The notes: generated by a model not told the origin, from the letters alone. A DNA stretch of 57,485 nucleotides from Gallionellaceae bacterium (GCA_008080515.1 VIKH01000019.1:1-57485); one strand, 5' to 3'; positions 1 to 8,103 are shown, counted from the stretch's first letter. Program-made: numbers and translations.

Positions 1-1139
1 CGTTGAGCCCCGAAAGTGATCTGCGGCATACGGCGGTATGGCACGCCTACCGGAGCAGCCGGATCCTGCAGGGTCTGAAAGCTTTGCACCCGCGCCGCCG
101 CGTTCCACCAGCCGCCGCTATACGCCAGCATCCCCTCGCGCATCAGGTTGGTCTGCGAAGTGCTGCTGACCGTGCTCGCCAGGTCGCGGAAATAGGCGTC
201 GTCGGAAACGCGGTTGAGGTTCAGTTCGCCGGTCAACCCGTAGCCCAGTCTCTGCGCGTGAGTCAACGCCAGCCGCGAGCGCGTGCGGTTGGCGAGCCGG
301 TCCCCCGGCAGCAAGTCGTAATGCGCCTCGCCGGAGTAGGTGGGCTCCAGATAACGGAATTCGTTATTGAGCAGCAGGCCGCGCTTGAACATGATGCGCG
401 GCGCGAATGTGGCATCGCGGTTGGGGGCGATGTTCCAGTAGTAGGGCAGCGTCATTTCGCTGCCCCCCTGCACCGTGCTGCCGAACTCCGGGCCGAGAAA
501 ACCGGATTTGCGCTGGTTGTTCAAGGCGAAGTCCATCCACGGCGTGTATAAGAACGGCACTCCCATGAATTCCACGCGGGCGTGGTGTGCCGTTCCGATC
601 TGGCTGTTGCGGTCTATTTCCAGCTCGCGCATTTTCAGCAGCCAGTCGTCGCGGTCGGCGGGGCAAGTGGTATAGGTGACATTGTCCATGCTGTAGTTCT
701 GCTTGCCCGCCATGTGCAGTTTGTCGGCGGTGCCGCGCGCGTGGTTGTCGCCCAGATAAAATTCCGGCTGTTCCATGTCGCCGGTATTGCTGCCCAGATT
801 AAGATTGAGGCGCGGGCCGCTGATCTGGTTGTTGTCCTGCTCGATGTGTACCGAGCCATTGGCCGCCACATCTTTGCTGTCCTGCAAGTACAGCATCTGG
901 TCGGCGGTAATCGCCTGGCCGCGCTTGCGCAGTTCGGCCTCGCCGCGCGCTTCGATCTGGTTGCCGTCTTTGCCTTCAATCTCCTGCGCCGAAATGAAAA
1001 CCGGTGTTTCATCCAGGCTGTTTTGCGGGCTGGCGAAGGAGCGATCCAGTTGCAGCCCAAGCGTATCGCTCTCGGCGCGAGCCGTTGCGGCAAAGGAGCA
1101 CAGCAGGAAAAAAGCAACGGAACTGGGGCGAAAACTCAT
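1..1139 (-). CDS. lptD: LPS-assembly protein LptD (partial, N-terminal part)
   Basis: Outer-membrane beta-barrel that, with LptE, inserts lipopolysaccharide into the outer leaflet. Translation from the ATG at 1139 gives a signal peptide ending near ARA (about residue 22), then an OstA/LptA-like periplasmic domain (segment AANGSVHIEQDN) and the start of the LptD barrel domain with family motifs such as NYSMDNVTYTTCPADRDDWL and GVPFLYTPWMDF. The frame stays open to the window edge, so roughly the last half is missing. It is divergent from amgK-murU, an arrangement also known in pseudomonads. Family assignment rests on recognisable motifs; no gaps are visible in the part present. Confidence 0.93.
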   Translation of the reverse strand, partial: MSFRPSSVAFFLLCSFAATARAESDTLGLQLDRSFASPQNSLDETPVFISAQEIEGKDGNQIEARGEAELRKRGQAITADQMLYLQDSKDVAANGSVHIEQDNNQISGPRLNLNLGSNTGDMEQPEFYLGDNHARGTADKLHMAGKQNYSMDNVTYTTCPADRDDWLLKMRELEIDRNSQIGTAHHARVEFMGVPFLYTPWMDFALNNQRKSGFLGPEFGSTVQGGSEMTLPYYWNIAPNRDATFAPRIMFKRGLLLNNEFRYLEPTYSGEAHYDLLPGDRLANRTRSRLALTHAQRLGYGLTGELNLNRVSDDAYFRDLASTVSSTSQTNLMREGMLAYSGGWWNAAARVQSFQTLQDPAAPVGVPYRRMPQITFGAQ

Positions 1140-1187
1140 GGTGCGGGGCGGGCAAATTAAGCTGCTAAAATCGCATATATCCGGGAT

Positions 1188-1215
1188 TAAAGCAATCCTA
1201 AAGCAATCCTAAAGC
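1188..1215. repeat. 11-bp tandem repeat between lptD and amgK
   Basis: TAAAGCAATCC occurs at 1188-1198 and 1199-1209, followed by a partial third copy. It lies in the 95-bp divergent intergenic region just upstream of amgK. It may be slippage-prone; no function is assigned. Confidence 0.6.
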
Positions 1216-1234
1216 AAGACTACAGGACAACCGC

Positions 1235-2290
1235 ATGCAACGCTTGCAGCAGATCACCGCATGGCTCACCAGCCAGTTTCCGGGCGCGAGTTTTACCCTC
1301 GCGCCCGCCTCCGCAGACGCCAGCTTCCGCCGCTACTTCCGCGCCACTTTCCCCGACCGCACGCTGATCGTGATGGACGCGCCGCCGACACATGAAGACT
1401 GCGGCCCTTTTTTGCATATAGCCGGGTTGTTCGAGCAGGCGGGAACGCACGTGCCGCATATCTTCGCGCAAGATCTGGAGCGGGGATTTCTGCTGCTCTC
1501 CGATCTGGGCAACACCACTTACCTGCAAGCGCTAAACGCCGATAATGCGCGCGAGCTGTACGGTGCCGCCACGGATGCGTTGATCCGCATCCAGCTCGCC
1601 AGCCGCGAAAACGAGCTTGCGCCCTACGATGAGGCGCTGCTGCGGCGCGAACTGAACCTGTTTCCGGAATGGTATGTCGCCAGGCATCTGGGCCGGGTGC
1701 TGGACGAAAAGCAAACCGCCACGCTGGAAGCCGTTTTTCGCCGCATACTCGACAACAACCTCGCGCAGCCGCGCGTTTATGTACACCGCGACTACCACTC
1801 GCGCAACCTGATGGTCATCGAAAGCCCCCTCCTCAATCCTCCCCCGCAAGCGGGAGAGGAGGCTAACGAGAAAGGCGATTTTCTGATTTCGCCCGGTATT
1901 CTGGATTTTCAGGATGCGGTTTACGGCCCCATCACCTACGATCTGGTTTCGCTGTTCAAGGATGCCTACCTCAAGTGGGAAGAAGCAGACACGCTGGACT
2001 GGCTGGTACGCTACTGGGAAAACGCTCGGTCGGCGGGCTTGCCGGTGCGCGGAGACTTCGGCGAGTTTTACCGTGATTACGAATGGATGGGCGTGCAGCG
2101 CCATTTGAAAGTGCTGGGTATCTTTGCGCGCCTGTATCATCGCGACGGCAAAGATGGCTATCTGAAGGATCTGCCGCTGGTGATGGAATACCTGCGCCGC
2201 GCCTGCGAGCGCTACGGCGAACTGAAGCCGCTGCTCAATCTTCTGGATGAGCTGGAAAGTATGCGGGCGTCTGCGGGGCATCCGCCATGA
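1235..2290 (+). CDS. amgK: N-acetylmuramate/N-acetylglucosamine kinase AmgK
   Basis: Anomeric sugar kinase of the aminoglycoside phosphotransferase fold that phosphorylates MurNAc/GlcNAc at C1 in peptidoglycan recycling. The catalytic loop VHRDYHSRN (about residues 183-191, Asp186) and the metal-binding segment LDFQDAVYGP (about 223-232) are present. The product is 351 residues, slightly longer than usual because about 22 residues (roughly 197-218) sit between the two catalytic motifs; these are encoded by a C/G-rich palindromic repeat (separate entry). The stop overlaps the murU start by 4 bp, so the two genes are translationally coupled and form the AmgK-MurU salvage route to UDP-MurNAc, which bypasses de novo MurA/MurB synthesis. 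Confidence 0.9.
   Translation: MQRLQQITAWLTSQFPGASFTLAPASADASFRRYFRATFPDRTLIVMDAPPTHEDCGPFLHIAGLFEQAGTHVPHIFAQDLERGFLLLSDLGNTTYLQALNADNARELYGAATDALIRIQLASRENELAPYDEALLRRELNLFPEWYVARHLGRVLDEKQTATLEAVFRRILDNNLAQPRVYVHRDYHSRNLMVIESPLLNPPPQAGEEANEKGDFLISPGILDFQDAVYGPITYDLVSLFKDAYLKWEEADTLDWLVRYWENARSAGLPVRGDFGEFYRDYEWMGVQRHLKVLGIFARLYHRDGKDGYLKDLPLVMEYLRRACERYGELKPLLNLLDELESMRASAGHPP
1827..1866. repeat. Palindromic repeat inserted in frame within amgK
   Basis: A C-rich arm (CCTCCTC then CTCCCCCGC) is followed after AA by the complementary GCGGGAGAGGAGG. It encodes residues about 197-211 (SPLLNPPPQAGEEAN) between the kinase catalytic loop and the DFQD motif. Similar CCCCGC...GCGGG sequence occurs near the 3' end of ubiX (about 52640-52675) in a context that resembles intergenic repeat. 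This looks like a repeat that entered a coding region without breaking the frame. Confidence 0.6.
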
Positions 2291-3027
2291 AGGCCATGCT
2301 GCTGGCGGCCGGGCGCGGTGAGCGCATGCGCCCGCTCACCGATCATATACCGAAACCCTTGCTGCTGGCGGGCGGCAAGCCGCTGATCGCCTGGCACATC
2401 GAGAGGCTGGTGCGGGCGGGCGTCACCGACATGGTTATCAACTACGCGCACCTCGGCGCGCAATTTGAAAACACGTTGGGTGACGGCAGCCGGTTTGGCG
2501 CGCGCATCCAGTATTCTCCGGAGCCGCCGGGCGCGCTCGAAACGGCGGGCGGCATCGCCAACGCCTTGCCGCTGCTGGACGGCTCCGATTCTTCCGGGAC
2601 AAAAGCGGGAGAGACATTCGCCGTCATCAACAGCGATATTTACTGCGATTACGATTTCTCCCGCTTGGCCGAGTTTGCCGCAAGGCTTGCATCCGGCAGC
2701 GATCTCGCCCATCTGGTGCTGGTTGGCAACCCGGCGCATCACCCGCAAGGCGATTTCTACCTGCGCGACGGGCGCGTCATCGCGAACGGGCATCAACCAG
2801 AAGGCAAATTGACCTTCAGCGGTATCGGCATCTACCGGCCCGCGCTGTTTGCGCCCATCGCGCGCGGGAGCGCCGCCCCGCTGGCGCCTTTGCTGCGCGC
2901 GCAGATCGCGCAGGGCAGAGTGGGCGGGGAACACTACACGGGCCGCTGGGTGGATGTGGGTACGCCGCAGCGCCTGGATGAACTCGACAAGCTGCTGCGT
3001 GCGACGCACAATGATGCCCATGTTTGA
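2287..3027 (+). CDS. murU: N-acetylmuramate 1-phosphate uridylyltransferase MurU
   Basis: Sugar-1-phosphate nucleotidyltransferase that converts MurNAc-1-P and UTP to UDP-MurNAc, the second step after AmgK. The N-terminal nucleotide-binding signature LAAGRGERMRPLTDHIPKP (about residues 6-24) and an acidic metal site in NSDIYCDYDFS are visible. At 246 residues the length is normal, with a small family-atypical insert (DSSGTKAGE) before the NSD motif. The start overlaps the amgK stop by 4 bp; the end overlaps the start of pepP. The pairing with amgK separates it from generic GlmU/RfbA-like enzymes. Confidence 0.88.
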   Translation: MKAMLLAAGRGERMRPLTDHIPKPLLLAGGKPLIAWHIERLVRAGVTDMVINYAHLGAQFENTLGDGSRFGARIQYSPEPPGALETAGGIANALPLLDGSDSSGTKAGETFAVINSDIYCDYDFSRLAEFAARLASGSDLAHLVLVGNPAHHPQGDFYLRDGRVIANGHQPEGKLTFSGIGIYRPALFAPIARGSAAPLAPLLRAQIAQGRVGGEHYTGRWVDVGTPQRLDELDKLLRATHNDAHV

Positions 3028-4333
3028 CCCCGCTCAATATGCCAGCCGCCGCGCGCGCCTTATCGGGCAGATGCGGCGCGGCATCGCCGTTATCCCGACC
3101 GCGCCAGAAATAGCGCGCAACGGCGGCACGCACTACCCCTACCGTTTCGACAGCCATTTTTTCTACCTTACCGGCTTCGAGGAGCCGGAGGCCGTGCTGG
3201 TGCTGGTTGCGGGTGACGCCCCGCAGGCCATCCTGTTCTGCCGCGAAAAAAACCCGGAACGGGAAGTCTGGGACGGCTTCCGTTTTGGCCCCGAAGCGGC
3301 AAGAGAAATATTCGGTTTCGACGCCGCCTATCCGATCGCGCAACTGGACGAGAAACTCGTCGAGCTGATGGGTGACCAGCCCGCGCTGTTCCATCCGGTC
3401 GGGCGCGATGCAAGCTGGGATACACGCCTGCTCGGGCTGCGCGGTCGCGTGCAGGAAAAGATTCGCAGCGGCATCGCCGCGCCGGACGAAATCCGCGATG
3501 TGCGGGTCGCGCTGGATGAGATGCGCCTCATCAAGGATGACGGGGAGCTCGCCACCATGCGCCGCGCCGCCGCCACCTCCGCCAACGCCCATGCTCGCGC
3601 CATGCGCGCCACACGCCCCGGCAGGATGGAATATGAAATTGAAGCGGAACTGCTGCACGAGTTCTGCACCAGCGGGGCGCGGTCGCCGGCTTACCCCTCC
3701 ATCGTCGCGGGCGGGAGCAACGGCTGCGTGCTGCATTATGTCGGCAACAGCGCGCCGCTCAAGGATGGCGACCTTTTGCTGGTGGATGCGGGCTGCGAAG
3801 TGGAAGGCTATGCCGCCGACATCACCCGCACCTTTCCGGTGAGCGGCAAATTTGGCGCCGCGCAGAGAGAGGTGTACGAAATGGTGCTGGCCGCGCAGGC
3901 GGCCGCCATTTCGGTTGCCCGGCCCGGCGCGCGCTGGAACGACCCGCACGATGCCGCCTTGCGGGTCATCGCGCAGGGGCTGCTTGATCTCAAACTGTGT
4001 GACGGCAGCGTGGACGGCGTGCTGGAAAGCGAAAGCTACAAGCGCTACTACATGCACCGTACCGGGCACTGGCTCGGCCTGGACGTGCACGACGTGGGCG
4101 CTTACAAAACGGGGAGCGCATGGCGCGCGCTGCAACCGGGCATGACCTTTACCGTCGAGCCGGGTTGCTACATCCGCGCTGCCGACGATGTGCCGCAAGC
4201 GTTATGGAATATCGGCGTCCGCATCGAAGACGACGTGGCCATCACGCCGGGAGGATGCGAAGTGCTGACTGGAGGCGCGCCGAAAACGGTTGCCGCAATC
4301 GAGGAACTGATGAAACCGGCTTTGACCACCTGA
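3014..4333 (+). CDS. pepP: Xaa-Pro aminopeptidase (AMP domain, M24B)
   Basis: Cytoplasmic dinuclear-metal peptidase that removes the N-terminal residue before proline. It has an N-terminal creatinase-like domain (YPYRFDSHFFYLTGFEEPEA) and a C-terminal pita-bread domain. Predicted metal ligands are Asp258 (LLVDAGCE), Asp269 (AADITRTF), His352 (RTGHWLGLD), Glu382 (FTVEPGCY) and Glu405 (GVRIEDDV), matching the family pattern, with His359 also conserved. ATG codons at 3011, 3014 and 3020 all fit the family N-terminus and none has a clear ribosome site; 3014 is a compromise. It overlaps the murU end and is probably in the same operon. Confidence 0.92.
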   Translation: MPMFDPAQYASRRARLIGQMRRGIAVIPTAPEIARNGGTHYPYRFDSHFFYLTGFEEPEAVLVLVAGDAPQAILFCREKNPEREVWDGFRFGPEAAREIFGFDAAYPIAQLDEKLVELMGDQPALFHPVGRDASWDTRLLGLRGRVQEKIRSGIAAPDEIRDVRVALDEMRLIKDDGELATMRRAAATSANAHARAMRATRPGRMEYEIEAELLHEFCTSGARSPAYPSIVAGGSNGCVLHYVGNSAPLKDGDLLLVDAGCEVEGYAADITRTFPVSGKFGAAQREVYEMVLAAQAAAISVARPGARWNDPHDAALRVIAQGLLDLKLCDGSVDGVLESESYKRYYMHRTGHWLGLDVHDVGAYKTGSAWRALQPGMTFTVEPGCYIRAADDVPQALWNIGVRIEDDVAITPGGCEVLTGGAPKTVAAIEELMKPALTT

Positions 4334-4391
4334 ATCCCGAACTGCTAGAATTCCCGACGCAAACACTCAACTAATTTCTGGAGCGACGACA

Positions 4392-4709
4392 ATGAGCGTG
4401 CAAGAACTGATCAAGCAACAGGTGACCGGCCACCCCGTGGTGCTTTATATGAAGGGATCGCCCAAATTCCCGCAGTGCGGTTTTTCCGCGAATGCAACGC
4501 GCATCTTGAGCGCGCTCGGCGTTACCGACTACTTCAGCGTGGACGTGCTGCAAGATGCGGACATACGCCAGGGAATAAAGGACTACGCCAATTGGCCGAC
4601 CATCCCGCAACTGTACGTCAACGGCGAATTTGTTGGCGGGTCGGACATCATGTCGGAAATGTATCAAAGCGGCGAATTGCAGAAACTGCTAACGGGGCAA
4701 CGCCAATAG
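4392..4709 (+). CDS. grxD: Monothiol glutaredoxin, Grx4 family
   Basis: CGFS-type glutaredoxin involved in storing and delivering [2Fe-2S] clusters and in iron homeostasis. The active site CGFS is at residues 29-32 inside KGSPKFPQCGFS, and the glutathione-binding segments WPTIPQLYVNG and GGSDI follow. At 105 residues the protein is a complete single-domain monothiol glutaredoxin. A GGAGCGACGAC stretch precedes the ATG. It lies 58 bp after pepP on the same strand. Confidence 0.95.
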   Translation: MSVQELIKQQVTGHPVVLYMKGSPKFPQCGFSANATRILSALGVTDYFSVDVLQDADIRQGIKDYANWPTIPQLYVNGEFVGGSDIMSEMYQSGELQKLLTGQRQ

Positions 4710-4977
4710 CATCTTCACTTGCTGACGCGGCATGGGCATCCTGCTGGCCGCCTCATTTGTTCTTGCTCATCGCCGCTGCGACTCTTCCGCGCCGCCACCT
4801 GGTGCAACGTAAAGGAGCATGCCAAGACTGGCGCTGCTGGCTATTGAAATCCAATTGACAAGCGCCGGGTAAATACGGAAAATCGCGCGTTCTTCTTGCT
4901 TGGGCGGTCGGTTTTGGGCGCGTTTAGGATGCAGAAATAATCCCCGCCGGGAACAATGCCGCACAAAGTGAATTACT
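4710..4977. other. Intergenic stretch before tRNA-Met
   Basis: No convincing gene was found on either strand. Short frames here lack a ribosome site and recognisable motifs. The stretch should include the tRNA promoter, but no clear -35/-10 pair could be picked out. Confidence 0.4.
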
Positions 4978-5037
4978 GGTGATATAGCTCAGGTGGTTAG
5001 AGCGCAGCACTCATAACGCTGAGGTCGGTGGTTCAAG
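4978..5037 (+). tRNA. tRNA-Met (CAU), 3' end missing
   Basis: The acceptor strand GGTGATA, the D-arm GCTC/GAGC, an anticodon arm with CAT at 5012-5014 (stem CAGCA/CGCTG with one A-C mismatch) and the T-arm 5' strand GGTGG plus TTCAAG are all present. The expected T-stem partner (CCACC) and acceptor 3' strand (TATCACC) do not follow. Instead the sequence jumps to ATTCGCGGGTTTTTTG, which looks like the right half of a rho-independent terminator. As written, the tRNA could not fold or be charged. A phage-type integrase starts 120 bp downstream, so integration, deletion or an assembly gap are the candidate explanations. Confidence 0.85.
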
Positions 5038-5087
5038 ATTCGCGGGTTTTTTGTTTCGGCACGTCTTTTCCAGTTCATTGCAATCTA

Positions 5088-5147
5088 CCAACAAATGTTG
5101 GTATTTTTGTTGGTATCTGATATGTTGGCATCACCTGATACCAACAA
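5088..5147. promoter_or_regulatory. Palindromes upstream of the integrase gene
   Basis: An imperfect palindrome CCAACAAATGTTGG lies at 5088-5101. A perfect 11-bp inverted repeat TTGTTGGTATC (5107-5117) / GATACCAACAA (5137-5147) ends 10 bp before the integrase ATG. All share the TTGG/CCAA core. They are candidates for integrase or excisionase arm sites or an autoregulatory operator; this role is inferred only from position and symmetry. Confidence 0.55.
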
Positions 5148-5157
5148 CGGGGGCGGA

Positions 5158-6387
5158 ATGGCACTGACAGACATCGAGGTGAAGAAGGTAAAGACCGCTG
5201 ACAAGGCTGTGAAATTAGCTGATGGCGGCGGCCTGTTTCTGCTGGTGCAGAGCAATGGCGCAAAGTATTGGAGGCTGGCTTACCGCTTCGCGGGCAAACA
5301 GAAAACCTTGGCGCTGGGGGTTTATCCTGACGTGAGCCTGTCCGATGCCCGGCAGCGCCGCGACGAAGCGCGCAAGCTGCTGGCGAACGAGGTTGATCCG
5401 GGCATGGTGAAGCAGGCGCAAAAGATGGCAAAGGCTGAACAGGCAGCCAACAGCTTCGAGGCAATCGCCCGCGAGTGGTTCGCAAAGCATTCGCCGAACT
5501 GGGCACCAAACCATTCGAGCAAGATTATCGCCCGCCTGGAAAAAGATGTTTTCCCGTGGATTGGTGGCAAGCCGATTGCCGAGATAACTGCGCCAGAATT
5601 ACTGTCCGCGATCCGCCGTATCGAAAGCCGTGGCACGCTGGAAACGGCACACCGCGTCCTGGCGAACTGCGGGCAGGTGTTCCGCTATGCCGTGGCGACC
5701 GGGCGTGCCCAGCGCGATCCCTCCGGCGATCTGCGCGGCGCATTGCCGCCAGTGAAACGCGACAAGCACTTTGCAGCGATCACCGAGCTGCAAAAGGTTG
5801 GGGAGCTACTGCGCGACATTGACGGGTATTCCGGCTCTTTCGTGGTGAAGTGTGCATTCAGATTATCGCCGATGGTGTTCGTGCGCCCCGGCGAATTGCG
5901 CAAGATGGAATGGGCGGACGTGAACCTGGACGCCGGGGAGTGGATTTATCACATCACGAAGACGGACACGATGCACCTTGTACCGCTGGCAGGGCAGGCC
6001 ATTGAAATCCTGCGTGAGCTTCACCCGCTCACCGGGTATGGCAAGTATGTGTTCCCCGGCGAGCGCGATCACGACCGCCCGATGAGCGACAACGCGATCC
6101 GTTCCGCCCTGCGGCGTATGGGCTGGAGCAACGAGGAAATGACGCCGCACGGCTTCCGTGCCATGGCTTCCACGATCCTGGACAACATAGGGTATCGCCA
6201 AGAATGGTTGGAACGGCAGCTTGCCCATGAGGAACCCAACAAGGTGAAGGCGGCATACAAGCGGGATTCGTGGCGCATGTATCTACCCGAACGCCGCGCT
6301 ATGATGCAGCAGTGGGCGGACTACCTGGACACCCTGAAAGCCGGTGCGCAGGTGATACCGTTGCGGGCGAATTCTGCCGTGAAATGA
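5158..6387 (+). CDS. int: Tyrosine recombinase / integrase, P4 type (DUF4102 N-terminal)
   Basis: Site-specific recombinase that inserts or excises a genomic island, typically at tRNA 3' ends. The N-terminal arm-binding DUF4102-like domain (about residues 1-85, LADGGGLFLLVQ) is followed by a SAM-like core-binding region and the catalytic domain, with Arg243 (VRPGE), His331 and Arg334 (HGFR), His357 (AHEE) and nucleophile Tyr367 (AAYKR). The ATG at 5158 has GGGGGCGG just upstream and gives the canonical MALTDIEVKK start; longer in-frame starts would run into the palindromes. 409 residues is full length, so the enzyme could be active. It lies beside the truncated tRNA-Met, its likely target. 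Confidence 0.93.
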   Translation: MALTDIEVKKVKTADKAVKLADGGGLFLLVQSNGAKYWRLAYRFAGKQKTLALGVYPDVSLSDARQRRDEARKLLANEVDPGMVKQAQKMAKAEQAANSFEAIAREWFAKHSPNWAPNHSSKIIARLEKDVFPWIGGKPIAEITAPELLSAIRRIESRGTLETAHRVLANCGQVFRYAVATGRAQRDPSGDLRGALPPVKRDKHFAAITELQKVGELLRDIDGYSGSFVVKCAFRLSPMVFVRPGELRKMEWADVNLDAGEWIYHITKTDTMHLVPLAGQAIEILRELHPLTGYGKYVFPGERDHDRPMSDNAIRSALRRMGWSNEEMTPHGFRAMASTILDNIGYRQEWLERQLAHEEPNKVKAAYKRDSWRMYLPERRAMMQQWADYLDTLKAGAQVIPLRANSAVK

Positions 6388-6422
6388 TGCCGTTTTTCAT
6401 CCGGACATTATCAAAAACAGGT

Positions 6423-6512
6423 GGGGCAGGTTGGGGCAGTCGGGGCAGCCAGTATCCATGCGGGTTTGCGCTGCCCCAACTTTTTCAAAGCGAGTTGGGG
6501 CAGTTGGGGCAA
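6423..6512. repeat. GGGGCAG iteron-like cluster with an 11-bp inverted repeat
   Basis: GGGGCAG occurs at 6423-6429, 6433-6439, 6442-6448 and 6497-6503, with GGGGCAA at 6506-6512. CTGCCCCAACT (6471-6481) and AGTTGGGGCAG (6493-6503) form a perfect inverted repeat with an 11-nt loop. The cluster sits directly after the integrase gene in a 348-bp non-coding gap (6388-6735) that otherwise holds nothing recognisable. It could be a protein-binding array of the element. Confidence 0.55.
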
Positions 6513-6711
6513 CTTGTCCGGGCGTGTGCATTGCCGTTCACGCACCGGGCGCAACACCGATGCAAATGCTCAAACCCGCATGGAATGGGCGCGCGAAGGA
6601 TATTCCGCTGCCGCCACCCCCACGCAGGAATGCGGCTTGCGAAGGCGTGAGCGTTGCAAAATGGATTGACCGTTTACCGCCAAAAAATGCGGGCGCGGAA
6701 ATTTCTGCTTG

Positions 6712-6727
6712 ATACTATATGCGGTAT
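6712..6727. promoter_or_regulatory. Candidate operator/promoter of hicAB
   Basis: ATAC (6712-6715) and GTAT (6724-6727) form an imperfect dyad with an AT-rich centre that also resembles a -10 element, 9 bp before the hicA ATG. HicB antitoxins with ribbon-helix-helix domains usually bind such palindromes for autoregulation. This is inferred. Confidence 0.35.
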
Positions 6728-6735
6728 AAGACAAA

Positions 6736-6990
6736 ATGACCAAACGCGAAAAGCTGCTAACTGGAATCTGCAACAACCCCAAGTCCGTGCGCTTCGATGA
6801 CGCGTGCCGCGCCGCCGAGTTGCTGGGGTTCAAGCACAAGGGCGGGCAAGGTTCGCACCGCGCCTTTGCCCGACCGGGCGAACCGGAGTTGCTCAATTTC
6901 CAGGACCGGGGCGGGTGCATCGTGCCCTACCAGGCAAGGCAGTTGATCCGCATGATCGAAAGGTACAGTGATGACAAAATATCCGATTGA
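6736..6990 (+). CDS. hicA: HicA-family toxin (mRNA interferase)
   Basis: Small double-stranded-RNA-binding-fold ribonuclease that cleaves mRNA when not bound by HicB. The 84-residue protein has the GGQGSHRAF segment around the catalytic His of the family and a basic N-terminus. It overlaps the downstream hicB by 20 bp, the coupling typical of HicAB modules. It sits in the integrase-linked island, where such modules often act in element maintenance or phage defence. Confidence 0.82.
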   Translation: MTKREKLLTGICNNPKSVRFDDACRAAELLGFKHKGGQGSHRAFARPGEPELLNFQDRGGCIVPYQARQLIRMIERYSDDKISD

Positions 6991-7345
6991 AGTTTTCTGG
7001 AGTGATGAAGACGAAGGCTATATCGCCACCCTGCCCGACCTGCCCGGCTGTTCGGCCTGGGGCGCAACAGAAGCGGAAGCGATAGCGCAGGCGCACGATG
7101 CAAGCGCCGCATGGATCAAGGCAGCCAAAGCCGTAGGCCGCACCATTCCCGAACCCACCCCGCCGCTTGATGAGGCAAATTACAGCGGGCGTTTCCTGAT
7201 GCGTGTGCCGCGCCACCTGCACGCCGAACTTGCGCGCCACGCCAAGCGGCAAGGGGTGAGCCTGAATCAATACGTGCTGTACCTGCTGGCATCCGGGCAG
7301 GGAACGAATGCAACGGTAACAGGCAAGACGAAACGCGCCGCATAG
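6971..7345 (+). CDS. hicB: HicB-family antitoxin
   Basis: Antitoxin partner of HicA. The N-terminal half is a HicB partial-RNase-H-like domain (EGYIATLPDLPGCSAWG, about residues 13-29). The C-terminal part is a ribbon-helix-helix/arc-like DNA-binding region (RFLMRVPRHLHAELARHA then GVSLNQYVLYLLA). The ATG at 6971 is preferred over an immediately upstream GTG. 124 residues is normal for HicB with a DNA-binding tail. It is translated from within the end of hicA. Confidence 0.85.
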   Translation: MTKYPIEVFWSDEDEGYIATLPDLPGCSAWGATEAEAIAQAHDASAAWIKAAKAVGRTIPEPTPPLDEANYSGRFLMRVPRHLHAELARHAKRQGVSLNQYVLYLLASGQGTNATVTGKTKRAA

Positions 7346-7447
7346 AGTTTCACCGCCCCCATGCGGATCATGGGGAAAGCGGGGCAACCCGGTGCGTCAA
7401 CACCGGGCAACCCCTAACCACAACGCACCTAAACTGGAGGTTGCATC

Positions 7448-8004
7448 ATGGCTACTTTGGATTCTAACACCACACCACAGCGCGCCCGCGAGGACCGGGC
7501 GATCTACCGCGCCTGCTCGAAGGCCGCTTGCGCGCGCCCGGCGCTGCGCTGAATAGCCCAAGCGCGGTGCGGCAATTCCTCACGCTGCACCTGGCACAGC
7601 AAGAGCGCGAGATTTTCACCGCGCTATGGCTGGATACCCAGCACCGCGTGTTGGCCGCCGATGATCTGTTCATGGGCACGCTGTCGCAAACATCGGTATA
7701 TCCCCGCGAGGTGGTCAAGCGCTGCCTGCAACTGAATGCCGCCGCCGTGATATTCGCGCACAACCATCCGAGCGGTGCAGCCGAACCAAGCCATGCCGAT
7801 CAAGAGCTGACGGATACGCTCAAACACGCGCTGGCGCTGGTGGATGTGCGCGTGCTGGATCATTTCATTGTGGCGGGCGCGGGGGCGCTATCGTTTGCGG
7901 AGCGCGGCTTGCTGGATGGCGGACATCCCGAAACAAAGCCAGAAGCGAAGCCGCGCCGAGGCCGCCCGCGCAAATCGCCGCAACAAGAAGCGGCAACGGC
8001 ATAA
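7448..8004 (+). pseudogene. RadC-like JAB/MPN-domain protein, frameshifted near N-terminus
   Basis: Mobile-element RadC homologue (DUF2466; no proven DNA-repair role). The ATG at 7448 follows TGGAGG and encodes [22 protein letters not shown], after which that frame ends at the TGA at about 7550. The rest of the family pattern ([19 protein letters not shown]) continues in the next frame to the stop at 8004. About two or three codons' worth of sequence seems missing near 7509-7520. The JAMM-type metal motif [14 protein letters not shown] is intact downstream. An internal TTG at 7528 could restart translation of a JAB domain of about 158 residues. A CCCGGTG/CACCGGG hairpin lies at 7388-7407 upstream. 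Confidence 0.75.
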
Positions 8005-8012
8005 CCAGTTTT

Positions 8013-8066
8013 GCCACCCCTAGCCTGGCCGGGCGAAAGGCGGATACCTTCACCGCTTGGGGTGGC
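8013..8066. repeat. Long-range hairpin after radC
   Basis: GCCACCCC (8013-8020) pairs perfectly with GGGGTGGC (8059-8066), enclosing about 38 nt that contain GCCTGGCC and GGCGGATACC. It lies in the 99-bp gap between radC and the next gene and may be part of a structured RNA or a protein site. No known RNA family was recognised. Confidence 0.45.
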
Positions 8067-8103
8067 ATCCCTTTGAAGGCTGCACACTGCGAAGGGGTGC
8101 GCG

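Noticed and set aside
2816-4198. 460-codon minus-strand frame opposite murU/pepP
   Set aside because: Shadow frame with no family motifs; pepP has all its metal ligands on the plus strand.
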